Shown here one piece after another: positions 25,951 through 37,134 of a stretch of 64,000 nucleotides of DNA. How positions within the stretch are numbered: position 1 is the first letter of the stretch; the number at the start of each line of letters is the position of its first letter. The DNA comes from WRAV01 sp050950205 (GTDB lineage Bacteria > Bacillota > Clostridia > Oscillospirales > Ruminococcaceae), in contig JBMNHF010000019.1 of assembly GCA_050950205.1 (NCBI GenBank), forward strand, positions 1 to 64,000, read 5' to 3'. Under the pieces are notes generated by a model that was not told where the DNA came from, did not search any database, and worked only from the letters and a program-made list of their open reading frames with translations. The position numbers and the translations under genes were made by a program.

Positions 25951-26412
25951 TTACGATTTTCGTTTGCTTTTGCTGCGCAGGGCTTGGCGGGTCTGCCTCA
26001 CCTCGTTTAAGGAGTTGGTGATGGCTTCTTCGGTCACCCGCAAAATATCGTCGGAAAAAGCTTGGGCAGCCTGACGAATTTCGCGGGACTGCATCTGGGT
26101 TTGAGCCAGAATCTCGCTGGCCTTGCTTTGGGAGATCTTAATAATTTCTTCCTGTGCGATTAAGGCTTTTGCCCGCTCCTCCGCCTTGCGGATGATGGAT
26201 TCCGCTTCCCGGTGGGCAGCCTCCAGAATCTCGCTTCGGTCGTTGACAATGGCTTTGGCCTGTTTGATCTCGTTGGGCAGATTGATGCGAATATCATCAA
26301 TAAAATCCCGCACCTTTTCGGCGTCTACCACGCAGCGCCCCCCCGAAAGAGGCAAGCTCCAGGATTTATCCAACAGCTCGTCCAACAAATCCAGAACCTC
26401 TTCGATATTCAT
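25951..26412 (-). CDS. Coiled-coil protein next to coaD
   Basis: A 153-residue protein with an acidic start (MNIEEVLDLLDELLDKSWSL) and then VDAEKVRDFIDDIRINLPNE. A long amphipathic helix with REAESIIRKAEERAKALIAQ resembles ATP-synthase b-subunit or DivIVA-type stalks. Such proteins are commonly found beside coaD in Clostridia and are labelled 'ATPase' without proof. Its ATG overlaps the coaD stop (ATGA), so the two are translationally coupled. A structural or polar-scaffold role is an inference. Confidence 0.6.
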   Translation of the reverse strand: MNIEEVLDLLDELLDKSWSLPLSGGRCVVDAEKVRDFIDDIRINLPNEIKQAKAIVNDRSEILEAAHREAESIIRKAEERAKALIAQEEIIKISQSKASEILAQTQMQSREIRQAAQAFSDDILRVTEEAITNSLNEVRQTRQALRSKSKRKS

Positions 26413-26930
26413 CTGGGTGTAACCTCCCCCTGTGTTTTCTCCTCATTTTTCTGGCGGTACAACCTTTGCCGGATGTCGTTGAGCACCTCGGGAGGGACAA
26501 AATCCGAAATATCCCCTCCAAAGGAGGCCACCTGCTTGACCAGACTGGAGTTGAGATACATATTTTCCGCCTTGGTGGTCAAAAAAATGGTATCCGCCTC
26601 GGGCACCAGACGCTTGTTGGTCAGGGCCATCTGGAATTCGTATTCAAAGTCGGACATGGCCCGCAGCCCCTTGATGATGGCGACAGCCCCTTTTTTTCTC
26701 ACATAGTCGGCCAGCAGGCCTTCGTAGGTGTCTGCCGTGACATTGGGCAGATGAGCGGTTGCCTTGCGAATCATCTCGGCCCGCTCCTCCGGAGAAAAAG
26801 ACGGCTTTTTATTAGCATTGATGGCCACCAGCGCAATGACATTGTCAAACAGGCGGCTGGCTCTGGTAATGATGTCCAGATGTCCTTTGGTGATGGGGTC
26901 AAAACTGCCGGGGCAGATTACGGTTGCCAT
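26409..26930 (-). CDS. coaD: Pantetheine-phosphate adenylyltransferase
   Basis: A 173-residue enzyme that adenylates 4'-phosphopantetheine to dephospho-CoA, the fourth step of CoA synthesis, in the cytosol. It has the nucleotidyltransferase start VICPGSFDPITKGHLDIITR (T-x-G-H) and KGLRAMSDFEYEFQMA, with the later TKAENMYLNSSLVKQVASFG replacing the usual ISSS region. ATG 26930 has GGAGG seven bases upstream. An in-frame upstream start at 27011 would add an unrelated 27-residue tail. It is followed by the coupled coiled-coil gene. A 213-base gap separates it from rsmD. Confidence 0.95.
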   Translation of the reverse strand: MATVICPGSFDPITKGHLDIITRASRLFDNVIALVAINANKKPSFSPEERAEMIRKATAHLPNVTADTYEGLLADYVRKKGAVAIIKGLRAMSDFEYEFQMALTNKRLVPEADTIFLTTKAENMYLNSSLVKQVASFGGDISDFVPPEVLNDIRQRLYRQKNEEKTQGEVTPR

Positions 26931-27143
26931 AAACGAACCTCCAGATTTAATCCAAAATTCAGGGATGTAGCTGTGGGGCCTTCCGTGTGGCCTGCCAAAA
27001 AGGAACCTCATTCATCCCGCCAAAGTCTTAATGATAGAATCCCATCATCAAAGCTACTGTTTCAAGGCGCAGATAGGAACCGTTTTTTAAGCGCGCTCCC
27101 ATGGGGCAATCAGCAATACAAGCATTGGGGCAGATGCAGCTTG

Positions 27144-27710
27144 TTACCCAATGCTCGGCTTTTCGATAGATTCCCGGACCCTGTATTGCACCAACTTGGT
27201 TTTGCCGTAGCGGTACTTTTTTTTGAGTATTAAGCTGCCTGCCGTTTCGGGCAGAGGGGTATCCCGGTCTGTCTCGCACAAAACCACGCCGGACTGGCTT
27301 ATGTGATCCGATAAGGCGGCAAGAGCTGCGGGCATCAGCCCCTCGGCGTAGGGAGGATCCAAAAAAGCAATGTCAAAAGGCTCCCCCCGATATTCCCGCA
27401 AAAAGACTAAGGCATCTCCCGCCATTACTTTGGCATGGGCGGTCAGATTGCAGCTACGCAGATTTTCCCGCACCGCAGCCAGGCTGTTCTTGGCATTGTC
27501 CACAAACACACAGCTTCGCGCGCCGCGGGAAAGAGCCTCAATTCCCATCTGTCCGGAACCGGCAAAAAGGTCCAAAACCCGTGCCCCTTCCACTTCAAAC
27601 TGAACGATGGAAAAGACCGCTTCCTTCACCATATCGGAGGTGGGGCGCACCGCTGTTCCGGCGGGAGTTTGCAGCTTGCGTCCCCGAGCTGTTCCGGTAA
27701 TTACTCTCAT
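27144..27710 (-). CDS. rsmD: 16S rRNA guanine-966 N2-methyltransferase
   Basis: A 188-residue SAM-dependent methyltransferase acting on assembled small-subunit rRNA. It shows MRVITGTARGRKLQTPAGTA, the SAM-binding VLDLFAGSGQMGIEALSRGA and the catalytic FLDPPYAEG. ATG 27710 is preceded by GAGAGAGGAATG. It lies upstream of coaD, the usual neighbour order in Firmicutes (rsmD-coaD). Confidence 0.95.
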   Translation of the reverse strand: MRVITGTARGRKLQTPAGTAVRPTSDMVKEAVFSIVQFEVEGARVLDLFAGSGQMGIEALSRGARSCVFVDNAKNSLAAVRENLRSCNLTAHAKVMAGDALVFLREYRGEPFDIAFLDPPYAEGLMPAALAALSDHISQSGVVLCETDRDTPLPETAGSLILKKKYRYGKTKLVQYRVRESIEKPSIG

Positions 27711-27788
27711 AGTTTCATTCCTCTCTCCCTTACTGTTTGGGAGTATCTATTATTATGCGCAAATCCGGACAGGTTGTCAAGGAAAACG

Positions 27789-27826
27789 AAAAAGGAAATG
27801 CGGTGCATTTCCAAAAGCACCGCACC
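27789..27826 (-). terminator. Terminator after ftsK
   Basis: On the minus strand GGTGCGGTGC, the loop TTTTGGAAAT, then GCACCGCATTTCC and TTTTT form an 8-bp GC-rich stem with a T run. It is 70 bases past the ftsK stop. Confidence 0.8.
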
Positions 27827-27896
27827 ATTATGATATGTTATTTTGAAGGGATTATCAGCCGTTTGGCCCTGTCCACCTGCGAAAAACACAGCCGCA

Positions 27897-30635
<2,739 letters not shown>

Positions 30636-30826
30636 AGTGGATACTACCTCTTTACTTTATGATGTCCTGAATAAGGCTCGGCAACGAAAACTACACCGGT
30701 TTGCAGTGTCTGCCGGGCCAAAGTTGCAACCTTTTGGCTCCCATCCAAACAAGGGGGGAGGCGGCTGATTTATTCTGGCATCGCCGGGTTTTGCCATAGC
30801 ATCTTTTGGTTATGTAGCTTGATGGG

Positions 30827-31702
30827 TCAGGTGCCCATAATGATCTTTTGCAGCATCTGTCCTGTCACATTTTCGAACACTGCCACGGCGATGACCACAA
30901 TTCCCAGAATCAAAGTATACCATGCAAACCATACAAACCGGTCGGAGACCACCAGCCAACGAACCAAGCGAATGGCCAGAACTCCAAAAATCAGAGAGCA
31001 GAGCACACCCGCCAAAAGAGCGGGAATGGGGATGCTCATCCCTTCCTTGGCGATTTTGCCCACCTCCAACAGGTTAGCTCCCAGCACGGCGGGGATTCCC
31101 AAAATGAAGGAGAAGGCAACGGCGTATTTTCGCTCCAGCCCGGCCAAAAGCCCCACCGCAATGGTGGAGCCGGAGCGGGAAACCCCCGGCAAAGGAGCGA
31201 TGGCCTGGGTGACGCCGATGGCAAGGGCATCCCGGTACTGCATGGTTGCAGCGGTTTTTCTGCCCTTGACGCATTTATCCGAGAGAAACAGAAGAGCGCT
31301 GGTGATGAGAAAGCAAATTCCCTCCGCCAGAATGCTCTGGTCGGTGGCCAGTGCCTCAAACCAGTCTTTAAAGAGTACGGTAATCAGCAGGGGCAGACAG
31401 GCCACAAACAAAAGGAAGATCATGCGGCGCTTGCCGGACACTCTTTGAAAGGTAAACTTTCCGGTCAAAAGATCCCCCAGCATGGCAAAAAATTCTCTGA
31501 TTAAATCCCAGATGGTGCCCCAAAAAGCCAGCAGTACCGCCAACAGCGTACCCAGATGCAGCATGACGGTGAAGAGAACCCCTTGCTCTCCCCCCTGCCC
31601 GGTAAAGTACTGAATCAGGGAAAGATGCCCCGAGCTGGACACCGGAAGAAATTCCGTCAGTCCCTGTACAATTCCCTGAAGGATTGCGTTGCCGATGCTC
31701 AT
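30827..31702 (-). CDS. uppP: Undecaprenyl-diphosphatase
   Basis: A 291-residue membrane enzyme (BacA type) that recycles the lipid carrier for peptidoglycan by removing a phosphate, giving bacitracin tolerance. The two active-site blocks QGLTEFLPVSSSGHLSL and PLPGVSRSGSTIAVGLL are intact. About eight hydrophobic helices are visible. ATG 31702 follows GGAGG. It lies between ylzJ and ftsK with 138- and 191-base gaps. Confidence 0.95.
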   Translation of the reverse strand: MSIGNAILQGIVQGLTEFLPVSSSGHLSLIQYFTGQGGEQGVLFTVMLHLGTLLAVLLAFWGTIWDLIREFFAMLGDLLTGKFTFQRVSGKRRMIFLLFVACLPLLITVLFKDWFEALATDQSILAEGICFLITSALLFLSDKCVKGRKTAATMQYRDALAIGVTQAIAPLPGVSRSGSTIAVGLLAGLERKYAVAFSFILGIPAVLGANLLEVGKIAKEGMSIPIPALLAGVLCSLIFGVLAIRLVRWLVVSDRFVWFAWYTLILGIVVIAVAVFENVTGQMLQKIIMGT

Positions 31703-31840
31703 AATAAACCTCCGGTGTTGGGTAATTTTTCAGCAGGTCATATTAATCAGGTAACATACAATCAAACCGCAGAAAAATTCCACCGTAAACACCGGAGGTT
31801 ATGTATCCCCGAAAAAAGCTCCGGGGTCTGCGGAAGATTT

Positions 31841-32062
31841 TTAACCATTGGATTGGCTTCCCCCGGGGGGAAAGATGCTGCCCGGGGTATATTCGGTTTT
31901 TAGATACATAGCCGGATCGGTGGAGATGAGGCGGTTTGCCACAAAACCTTTGGGGGTATGGTACCCTTCCAGATATCCGCCCTGAATTTCCATCACCGTT
32001 GCGGCAGGCTGTTCCGGTTGCTCCATCAAAAAGGCATAGGGCATCACAGAATGGATGATCAT
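31841..32062 (-). CDS. ylzJ: YlzJ-like small protein
   Basis: 73 residues starting MIIHSVMPYAFLMEQPEQ and containing GFVANRLISTDPAMYLK, the pattern of the YlzJ-like family found next to tepA in Firmicutes. The function is unknown. ATG 32062 is chosen because GTGAGG lies just upstream and the family begins here. The longer frame from 32095 overlaps tepA. Its start is 4 bases after the tepA stop, so the two are coupled. Confidence 0.8.
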   Translation of the reverse strand: MIIHSVMPYAFLMEQPEQPAATVMEIQGGYLEGYHTPKGFVANRLISTDPAMYLKTEYTPGSIFPPGGSQSNG

Positions 32063-32066
32063 TTCC

Positions 32067-33131
32067 TCACCGCCCTTCCGGATGGGCAGGAGCATCCTTC
32101 GATTCCATTGTAGGGAAGTTTGGAATGGGGGGATGGAGATTTTTGTCGTCGGCGTTGGAGGAATTCCCGTCAGAGTAGGTGGCTTCGCTCTGGGTGATCC
32201 AAGAGGTGTTGCCGGAAGCCTCTGCCGAAACTGCCGGGGCGGTCTTGCGGGGACGTCCCCGGGGGCGCTTTTCCCCCTCTATCTGTGCTATGGCACGGGG
32301 ACTTGCCACCACAGGCTGTTTTTTGCTCCGGCCCGGCTGTTTGTTTTGGGCCTTGGGTTGCTTTGCCTTGGAACTGGTGTTTTGTTTTTGAGACTGCTGC
32401 TCCTGCTCGATGAGACCGTAAAGACATTCCACCGCATCGGAAAGGCCGCCCAGATGGTCAATCAGGCCGCATTTTACCGCCTCTTGTCCATCCAAAACGG
32501 TGCCTACATCCATGACCAGCTCCCCGGTCTGCATCATCAGCTTGCGAAACGTATCGTTGGAAATGTTGGAATTGTCCACCACAAAACGGACAATTCGCTC
32601 CTGCATTTTATCAAAATAAGAAAGAGTTTGGGGAACGCCCAGCACCAGACCGTTCATCCGCACCGGATGGATGGTCATGGTAGCGGAAGGAGCAATAAAG
32701 CTGACCTTGGCACTCACCGCCAAGGGCACTCCAATGGAATGGCCTCCCCCCAATACCAGAGAGACGGTGGGCTTTCGCATCCCCGAAATGAGTTCGGCAA
32801 TGGCAAGGCCCGCCTCCACATCGCCCCCCACTGTGTTGAGGACAATGAGCAGGCCCTCAATTTCGGGGTTTTCTTGAATGGCCACCAGCAAGGGAATGAC
32901 ATGCTCGTACTTGGTGGTTTTATTTTGAGGGGGCAGAATATAATGCCCCTCCACCTGTCCTACAATGGTGAGGCAGTGAATGGTATGTCTTCCTTTGGTG
33001 GTGGTAATTCCACCGGTTTGGATGATCTGCTGGGTTTGTTCCTGCTGGGTGCTGACCATTTCCTCCTCACCCTCGGCGGAATCTTCCGAGGCCATGGTAG
33101 CGGCCCTTCGTTTGCGCTGCTGTTCACTCAT
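32067..33131 (-). CDS. tepA: ClpP-like serine protease TepA with a basic tail
   Basis: This 354-residue protein contains the ClpP/crotonase-fold protease of the TepA family (residues about 30-245: HTIHCLTIVGQVEGHYILPP, GGDVEAGLAIAELI). The nucleophile-type motif GGGHSIGVPLAVSA and MTIHPVRMNG are present. Roughly 110 extra residues follow, rich in Lys/Gln/Ser, with the AT-hook-like GEKRPRGRPRKTAP and an acidic/Pro end. Bacillus TepA (about 245 residues) lacks this tail. TepA affects translocation and spore-protein processing. ATG 33131 has AAAGGAG seven bases upstream. Confidence 0.88.
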   Translation of the reverse strand: MSEQQRKRRAATMASEDSAEGEEEMVSTQQEQTQQIIQTGGITTTKGRHTIHCLTIVGQVEGHYILPPQNKTTKYEHVIPLLVAIQENPEIEGLLIVLNTVGGDVEAGLAIAELISGMRKPTVSLVLGGGHSIGVPLAVSAKVSFIAPSATMTIHPVRMNGLVLGVPQTLSYFDKMQERIVRFVVDNSNISNDTFRKLMMQTGELVMDVGTVLDGQEAVKCGLIDHLGGLSDAVECLYGLIEQEQQSQKQNTSSKAKQPKAQNKQPGRSKKQPVVASPRAIAQIEGEKRPRGRPRKTAPAVSAEASGNTSWITQSEATYSDGNSSNADDKNLHPPIPNFPTMESKDAPAHPEGR

Positions 33132-33365
33132 ACCCAAGCTCCTTTCACGTCAGGAATTTCCAGTATGTAGTGTTGGCAGGCGAACCTTTCAATATACGCA
33201 GCAACAAATACTCATGTCATAAAGTATAGCACAGTTTTTTCCTTTTGGAAAGAAAAAAGAACAACTGAGCGAATGCAATCCCCGGCGGTTTCTCCCCTGT
33301 TTTATTGGGCGGGGGCCCCTTTTTCCCGTTCTCCTCTAAGCTCCTGAGAGGGTTTGGGATAGACA

Positions 33366-33398
33366 AAAACCAGCCTCCCTTAAGGATGCCGGTTTTAT
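33366..33398 (-). terminator. Terminator after the GNAT-like gene
   Basis: On the minus strand AAAACCGGCATCC and GGGAGGCTGGTTTTTG form an imperfect stem around TTAA with a T run. The stretch 33138-33412 holds this and no convincing gene. The 79-codon frame there runs through the hairpin. Confidence 0.7.
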
Positions 33399-33412
33399 AC
33401 GTCAAACTCTTT

Positions 33413-33787
33413 TTAAATGCAGCTTTTATATTTGCGGAAGAAGTTTGTAATGTCAAAAGTAGATTGGGGGGGATAGTTCAGCTTGGCGAAAAAAGCCCTA
33501 TGTGCACTGCGGAAAGGTTCGGGCAGGTGACCCTTGGTAATGCCGTGCTCGGCGGCATAGTTGAGGCCCGCCCGCAGAACGGCATCAAAAAGATAGGGGT
33601 CCTCCTCCACACTTTCGTAGTAGACCACATTAACCTGGTCGCTTTCTACTTCAAACAGCCCGGCAGCCAAAGTTTCGCCCCGGTCGATGGCCAGATAAAG
33701 ATAATAGGAGGGGCCGTGTAGCTTGCCGCATTTCTTGCAGTAAAGGGCCAGCAGCTTGTCGTCCAGATTGGGAATAATCTCCAGCAT
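33413..33787 (-). CDS. Small unknown protein, GNAT-like
   Basis: 124 residues starting MLEIIPNLDDKLLALYCKKC and containing AAGLFEVESDQVNVVYYES and DPYLFDAVLRAGLNYAAEHG. The order strand-strand-helix and the ending FFRKYKSCI recall small acetyltransferase-like proteins of Clostridia, but no acetyl-CoA motif (Q/RxxGxG/A) is visible. A CKKCGK pair near residue 17 might bind a metal. It is monocistronic, between rluB and a terminator. Confidence 0.6.
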   Translation of the reverse strand: MLEIIPNLDDKLLALYCKKCGKLHGPSYYLYLAIDRGETLAAGLFEVESDQVNVVYYESVEEDPYLFDAVLRAGLNYAAEHGITKGHLPEPFRSAHRAFFAKLNYPPQSTFDITNFFRKYKSCI

Positions 33788-33911
33788 AACTTTTTCCCTT
33801 GGGAGCTGCCGTCAAAGCAAGCAGCCCAGCAGGTGGGATGTTCAGCTCCTTTCAGCGTCCATTGTGTAAACATTCCGTTGCGTCCTGTGCCCACTTAGCA
33901 TGCTCCCGCTG

Positions 33912-34667
33912 CTACTTTTCCTGCCGGTTTTCGCCTTTGGATAAAGCACCACGCAGTGCGGCAAGCTCGGCAGGGGTGAGTTCCCGGTATTGTCCGGGGG
34001 GGAGCATGCCCAGTTTGATCGGCCCAATGGCGGTGCGGCGCAACCGGGCCACTTCCAGCCCTACCGCCTCACACATCCGGCGCACCTGGCGGTTGCGCCC
34101 TTCAAAGATGGTGAGCTGAAGCACCGTGCGCCCCGGCTCACTGCTGAGCACATGGACTTTGGCGGGCAGGGTGGGACGTCCATCCAGAGGCACCCCCGTC
34201 GAAAGATTGATCACCTGCTCCTCGGTGATCAGGGAGCGGACGGTGACCCGATAGGTTTTGCCCAGATGGCTGCGGGGATGCATAATGCGGTTGGCCAAAT
34301 TGCCATCGTTGGTGAGAAGCAGCAGCCCTTCGCTCTGCATGTCCAGCCGGCCCACCGGGTAAACCCGATGGGGATATTTTTCCAAAAGGTCCATAACGCT
34401 TTTGCGGCCTTTTTCATCGCTGGTGGTGGTCACCACTCCCCGGGGCTTGTGAAGCATGAGGGTAACGGTTTTTCGATTGCGGTCAAATTCCAGACGCTGT
34501 CCGTCCAGGGCAATGACATCCCGGCGGGGGTCTACCGTTTGACCGATTTGACAGGGCCGTCCATTGACGGTCACCCGTCCCTGGGCCACCGCCTCTTCAG
34601 CCTTTCGGCGGGACAGAATACCCTGCTCGGACAACACTTTTTGGATACGGGCGGGTGAGTTTGCCAT
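33912..34667 (-). CDS. rluB: Ribosomal large-subunit pseudouridine synthase, RluB type
   Basis: A 251-residue enzyme that converts uridine to pseudouridine in 23S rRNA. The N-terminal S4 RNA-binding domain reads RIQKVLSEQGILSRRKAEEA. The catalytic aspartate is in VYPVGRLDMQSEGLLLLTND, and the family end motif IFEGRNRQVRRMCEAVG is present. It is followed by a gap and the small unknown gene. In Firmicutes it often follows scpAB and dacF, as here. Confidence 0.93.
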   Translation of the reverse strand: MANSPARIQKVLSEQGILSRRKAEEAVAQGRVTVNGRPCQIGQTVDPRRDVIALDGQRLEFDRNRKTVTLMLHKPRGVVTTTSDEKGRKSVMDLLEKYPHRVYPVGRLDMQSEGLLLLTNDGNLANRIMHPRSHLGKTYRVTVRSLITEEQVINLSTGVPLDGRPTLPAKVHVLSSEPGRTVLQLTIFEGRNRQVRRMCEAVGLEVARLRRTAIGPIKLGMLPPGQYRELTPAELAALRGALSKGENRQEK

Positions 34668-34767
34668 AGTATATACATCCTTTGTTTGGATTTTCCGATA
34701 TTAGATTATGTGAAAAGGATGGATCCATTCAGCGGCTCAAGATATTCTACCCTTTGCCGATTGGTGC

Positions 34768-35925
34768 TCATTGGTCAAAGGAAGGGATAAGGCGCTTCCA
34801 CCAGCTGGTTTTTTCCTCATAAGGGTGGAGCAGAGCCACGTCCCGGTCGGCGGTAAGGGTAAAGGTGGTGACCAGCTCTTCCTCCAGATAAACCCGGGCC
34901 TCTCCCAAAAAGTCCCCCTTGCGGACGGGAGCGTAAAGAAAAGGAGGAACCACTACATCATAGCGGAGCTTGGCACCCTTTACCGGCAGGGGGATACAGA
35001 CTTCCTCCAGCACTTGGGGCTCCACCCGGGGAAAGATGCCGCCGGTTACCGCCACCTGAACCCGGGGAAGCTGCTGGGCTAAGTCCACCAGCTCCAGGCT
35101 GGGAAAGAAGGCGTCAAAGAGGTTGCGATGAACGGTCCAGTCGTTGGGGCAGTTGAGGGTGACGCAAATCAGCTCCACACCGTCCCGCTGGGCAGCGGAA
35201 ACCAGACAGCGCCCCGCCTTTTTGGTAAAGCCGGTTTTGACGCCGTAGGCCCCCTCGTAGTAGTTGAGCAGCTTGTTGTGGTTGGTCAGCCAGCGGTCTG
35301 CAGGGGGATTGCCAAATTTGGTTCGCATGCGGTACTGGGAGCAGATGCTGGAAAAATCTTCGATTTCCAGCGCATGCCGGGCCAGCAGGGCCATATCGTA
35401 GGCGGTGGAGTAGTGATGCTCTCCATCCAAACCGGAAGGAGTCTCAAAGGAGGTATTGTGCATCCCCAGCTCCTTGGCTTTTTGATTCATCATCTCCACA
35501 AAGGCAGGAATGGAGCCGGCAATGCGCACAGCGGCGGCGTTGGCCGCATCGTTCCCCGAATGAAGGAGCATGCCCACGGCAAGAGCCCGCAGAGAAACCA
35601 GGTCCCCCTCCCGCAGCCCCATGGAGGAGCCCTCCACCCGAATGGCGTTGCTGTCCACCTCAAAAATCTCGTCCAGGTTTGGCTGCTCCAGAGTGATGAG
35701 AGTGGTCATGATTTTGGTGGTGCTGGCAATGGGAAGCTTCTCCTGCTCATTTTGAGCAAACAACACCCTTCCTGTCCGGGCCTCCATCACCAGGGCAGCC
35801 TTAGCCCCCACCTCCATCCCCGAAACATCGGGAACGGTTCGAACCACTGCCTGTTCTGGTGCTGCCGCAACAGGCAAAGTCAGCAGGCAGAGAAGGGTCA
35901 ACAGACAGAATAGTTGTTTCTTCAT
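34768..35925 (-). CDS. dacF: D-alanyl-D-alanine carboxypeptidase, DacF type
   Basis: A 385-residue secreted penicillin-binding protein trimming peptidoglycan pentapeptides. The signal peptide is MKKQLFCLLTLLCLLTLPVA. The serine motif is ASTTKIMT, the second motif HSGNDAAN and the third VKTGFTKKAG. The C-terminal beta domain ends with a short amphipathic tail (SWWKRLIPSFDQ) that may hold it at the membrane. It stands between rluB and ytfJ. DacF genes near spore genes act in cortex synthesis. Confidence 0.92.
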   Translation of the reverse strand: MKKQLFCLLTLLCLLTLPVAAAPEQAVVRTVPDVSGMEVGAKAALVMEARTGRVLFAQNEQEKLPIASTTKIMTTLITLEQPNLDEIFEVDSNAIRVEGSSMGLREGDLVSLRALAVGMLLHSGNDAANAAAVRIAGSIPAFVEMMNQKAKELGMHNTSFETPSGLDGEHHYSTAYDMALLARHALEIEDFSSICSQYRMRTKFGNPPADRWLTNHNKLLNYYEGAYGVKTGFTKKAGRCLVSAAQRDGVELICVTLNCPNDWTVHRNLFDAFFPSLELVDLAQQLPRVQVAVTGGIFPRVEPQVLEEVCIPLPVKGAKLRYDVVVPPFLYAPVRKGDFLGEARVYLEEELVTTFTLTADRDVALLHPYEEKTSWWKRLIPSFDQ

Positions 35926-35987
35926 GGTTCCACACCCCTTTATCCAATCATATGAAAGGCGTGGAATAATTAGACATTGGGATAGGC

Positions 35988-36392
35988 CTACTCCGACGGT
36001 GCCTCGGTGCCCTCTTTTTCCTGTTTTTTGTCTTTTTTAAGCATGCCCAAAACTTTGTCGACCAGTCCCGGAACGGCGTTGACAATGCGATCCCCGGTAT
36101 TTTCCGCCGTTTGAAGCTGCAACAGCTCCACCCCGTTTTTGGAGATGACCAAAAAGGCCAACGGCTGAATGGTGACACCGCCTCCGGTGGCTCCCCCAAA
36201 GAGCTCGGTGGTTTTGGCAGGCAGATCGCTGCCTCCCGAAGCATAGCCGAAGCTCACCTTGGAGATGGGAAGAATCACCACACCGTCGGCAGCGGTGATG
36301 GGGTCGCCAATGATGGTGTTGACATCCACCAACGAGCGCAGGGAGTTGAGAGCAGAAGTTGTAAATTCACCGATGGGATGCTGCTGATTCAT
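35988..36392 (-). CDS. ytfJ: Sporulation protein YtfJ (GerW family)
   Basis: 134 residues containing NSLRSLVDVNTIIGDPI and VILPISKVSFGYASGGSD, with a Gly-rich LFGGATGGGVTIQPLAFLVI, the conserved core of GerW/YtfJ. In Bacillus it is needed for germination through the cortex-lytic enzyme SleB. ATG 36392 has AAAGGTGG upstream. It overlaps the end of the DUF2953 gene by 26 bases, so they are coupled. Confidence 0.9.
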   Translation of the reverse strand: MNQQHPIGEFTTSALNSLRSLVDVNTIIGDPITAADGVVILPISKVSFGYASGGSDLPAKTTELFGGATGGGVTIQPLAFLVISKNGVELLQLQTAENTGDRIVNAVPGLVDKVLGMLKKDKKQEKEGTEAPSE

Positions 36393-37017
36393 AGGAACCA
36401 CCTTTACTGACAGATTTTTTACTATTCTTAGATGCTTTTCCCAACAGGGCAAGTAGGATTTCTCCCCCCGTTAAAAAGGCAAACAAAGGGCGAAAGCGAA
36501 TGCGAAAGGAAACATCATATACGCTGGTTTCTCGGGTAAAATCGGGGGAAAGGGTAAGCCTGTGCTTTTTAAGGACAAAGATGCTGTCCACCAGCTCCAG
36601 CAGAGTGTGGAGAAATAGGGCAAATTTGGCATAGGCAAGGGCGGTTTGATGGGCGTCTTCCCGGGAGATGGTGATATGCCCCCGCAGCTTGTAGAAAATA
36701 ATGTGGCGGCGCATTCGGCCAAGAGCCTTGCTGGAACTGCCAATCAGATGCCGAATCTCTTCCAGCCGTTGGGAGAGGCTCTTTTTTTTCTTGGGCTTCC
36801 CTTCCGGCTGGGCTGCCTCCTCCTTTTTGGGGGCCTTGTCCCGTTTTTTCTTGGAAGCTGCCTTTTTTTTGGAGGGATAGAGGCGAAAACGCAGAAAAAG
36901 GTAGTGAAGGCTGACCTGTGCCTGACCCTGTCGGTAAGAAATGTGCAGGCGTATGCTGGACAGCAGGAGCAAAAGCAACAGCAAAAGAATTCCGCCAAAA
37001 ATGGCCAACCCTTTCAC
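36367..37017 (-). CDS. DUF2953 membrane-anchored protein
   Basis: A 216-residue protein with one N-terminal membrane helix (GGILLLLLLLLLSSIRL). A highly basic linker (PSKKKAASKKKRDKAPKK) and the DUF2953 part (ALAYAKFALFLHTLLELVD, FRIRFRPLFAFLTG) follow. The family is nearly always paired with ytfJ, as here. The function is unknown. A role in spore or germination physiology is inferred only from that pairing. Confidence 0.82.
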   Translation of the reverse strand: MKGLAIFGGILLLLLLLLLSSIRLHISYRQGQAQVSLHYLFLRFRLYPSKKKAASKKKRDKAPKKEEAAQPEGKPKKKKSLSQRLEEIRHLIGSSSKALGRMRRHIIFYKLRGHITISREDAHQTALAYAKFALFLHTLLELVDSIFVLKKHRLTLSPDFTRETSVYDVSFRIRFRPLFAFLTGGEILLALLGKASKNSKKSVSKGGSYESAASHR

Positions 37018-37134
37018 AATGCACCTCCTATGCTGCTAGGGTATGCCTGCTCCCCCTTACAGGGATGGATCAGGCGGAAAATGCCGGATGATCTGATAAT
37101 CTTGGACTTTGTAGATAAATAATAATGGAAAACG

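Noticed and set aside
26931..27143. A short Cys-containing peptide between rsmD and coaD
   Set aside because: Only 24-40 codons with no ribosome site and no family; the stretch is better left as intergenic.
33217..33456. A 79-codon minus-strand ORF
   Set aside because: It runs through the terminator hairpin at 33366-33398 and overlaps the end of the neighbouring gene; no ribosome site.
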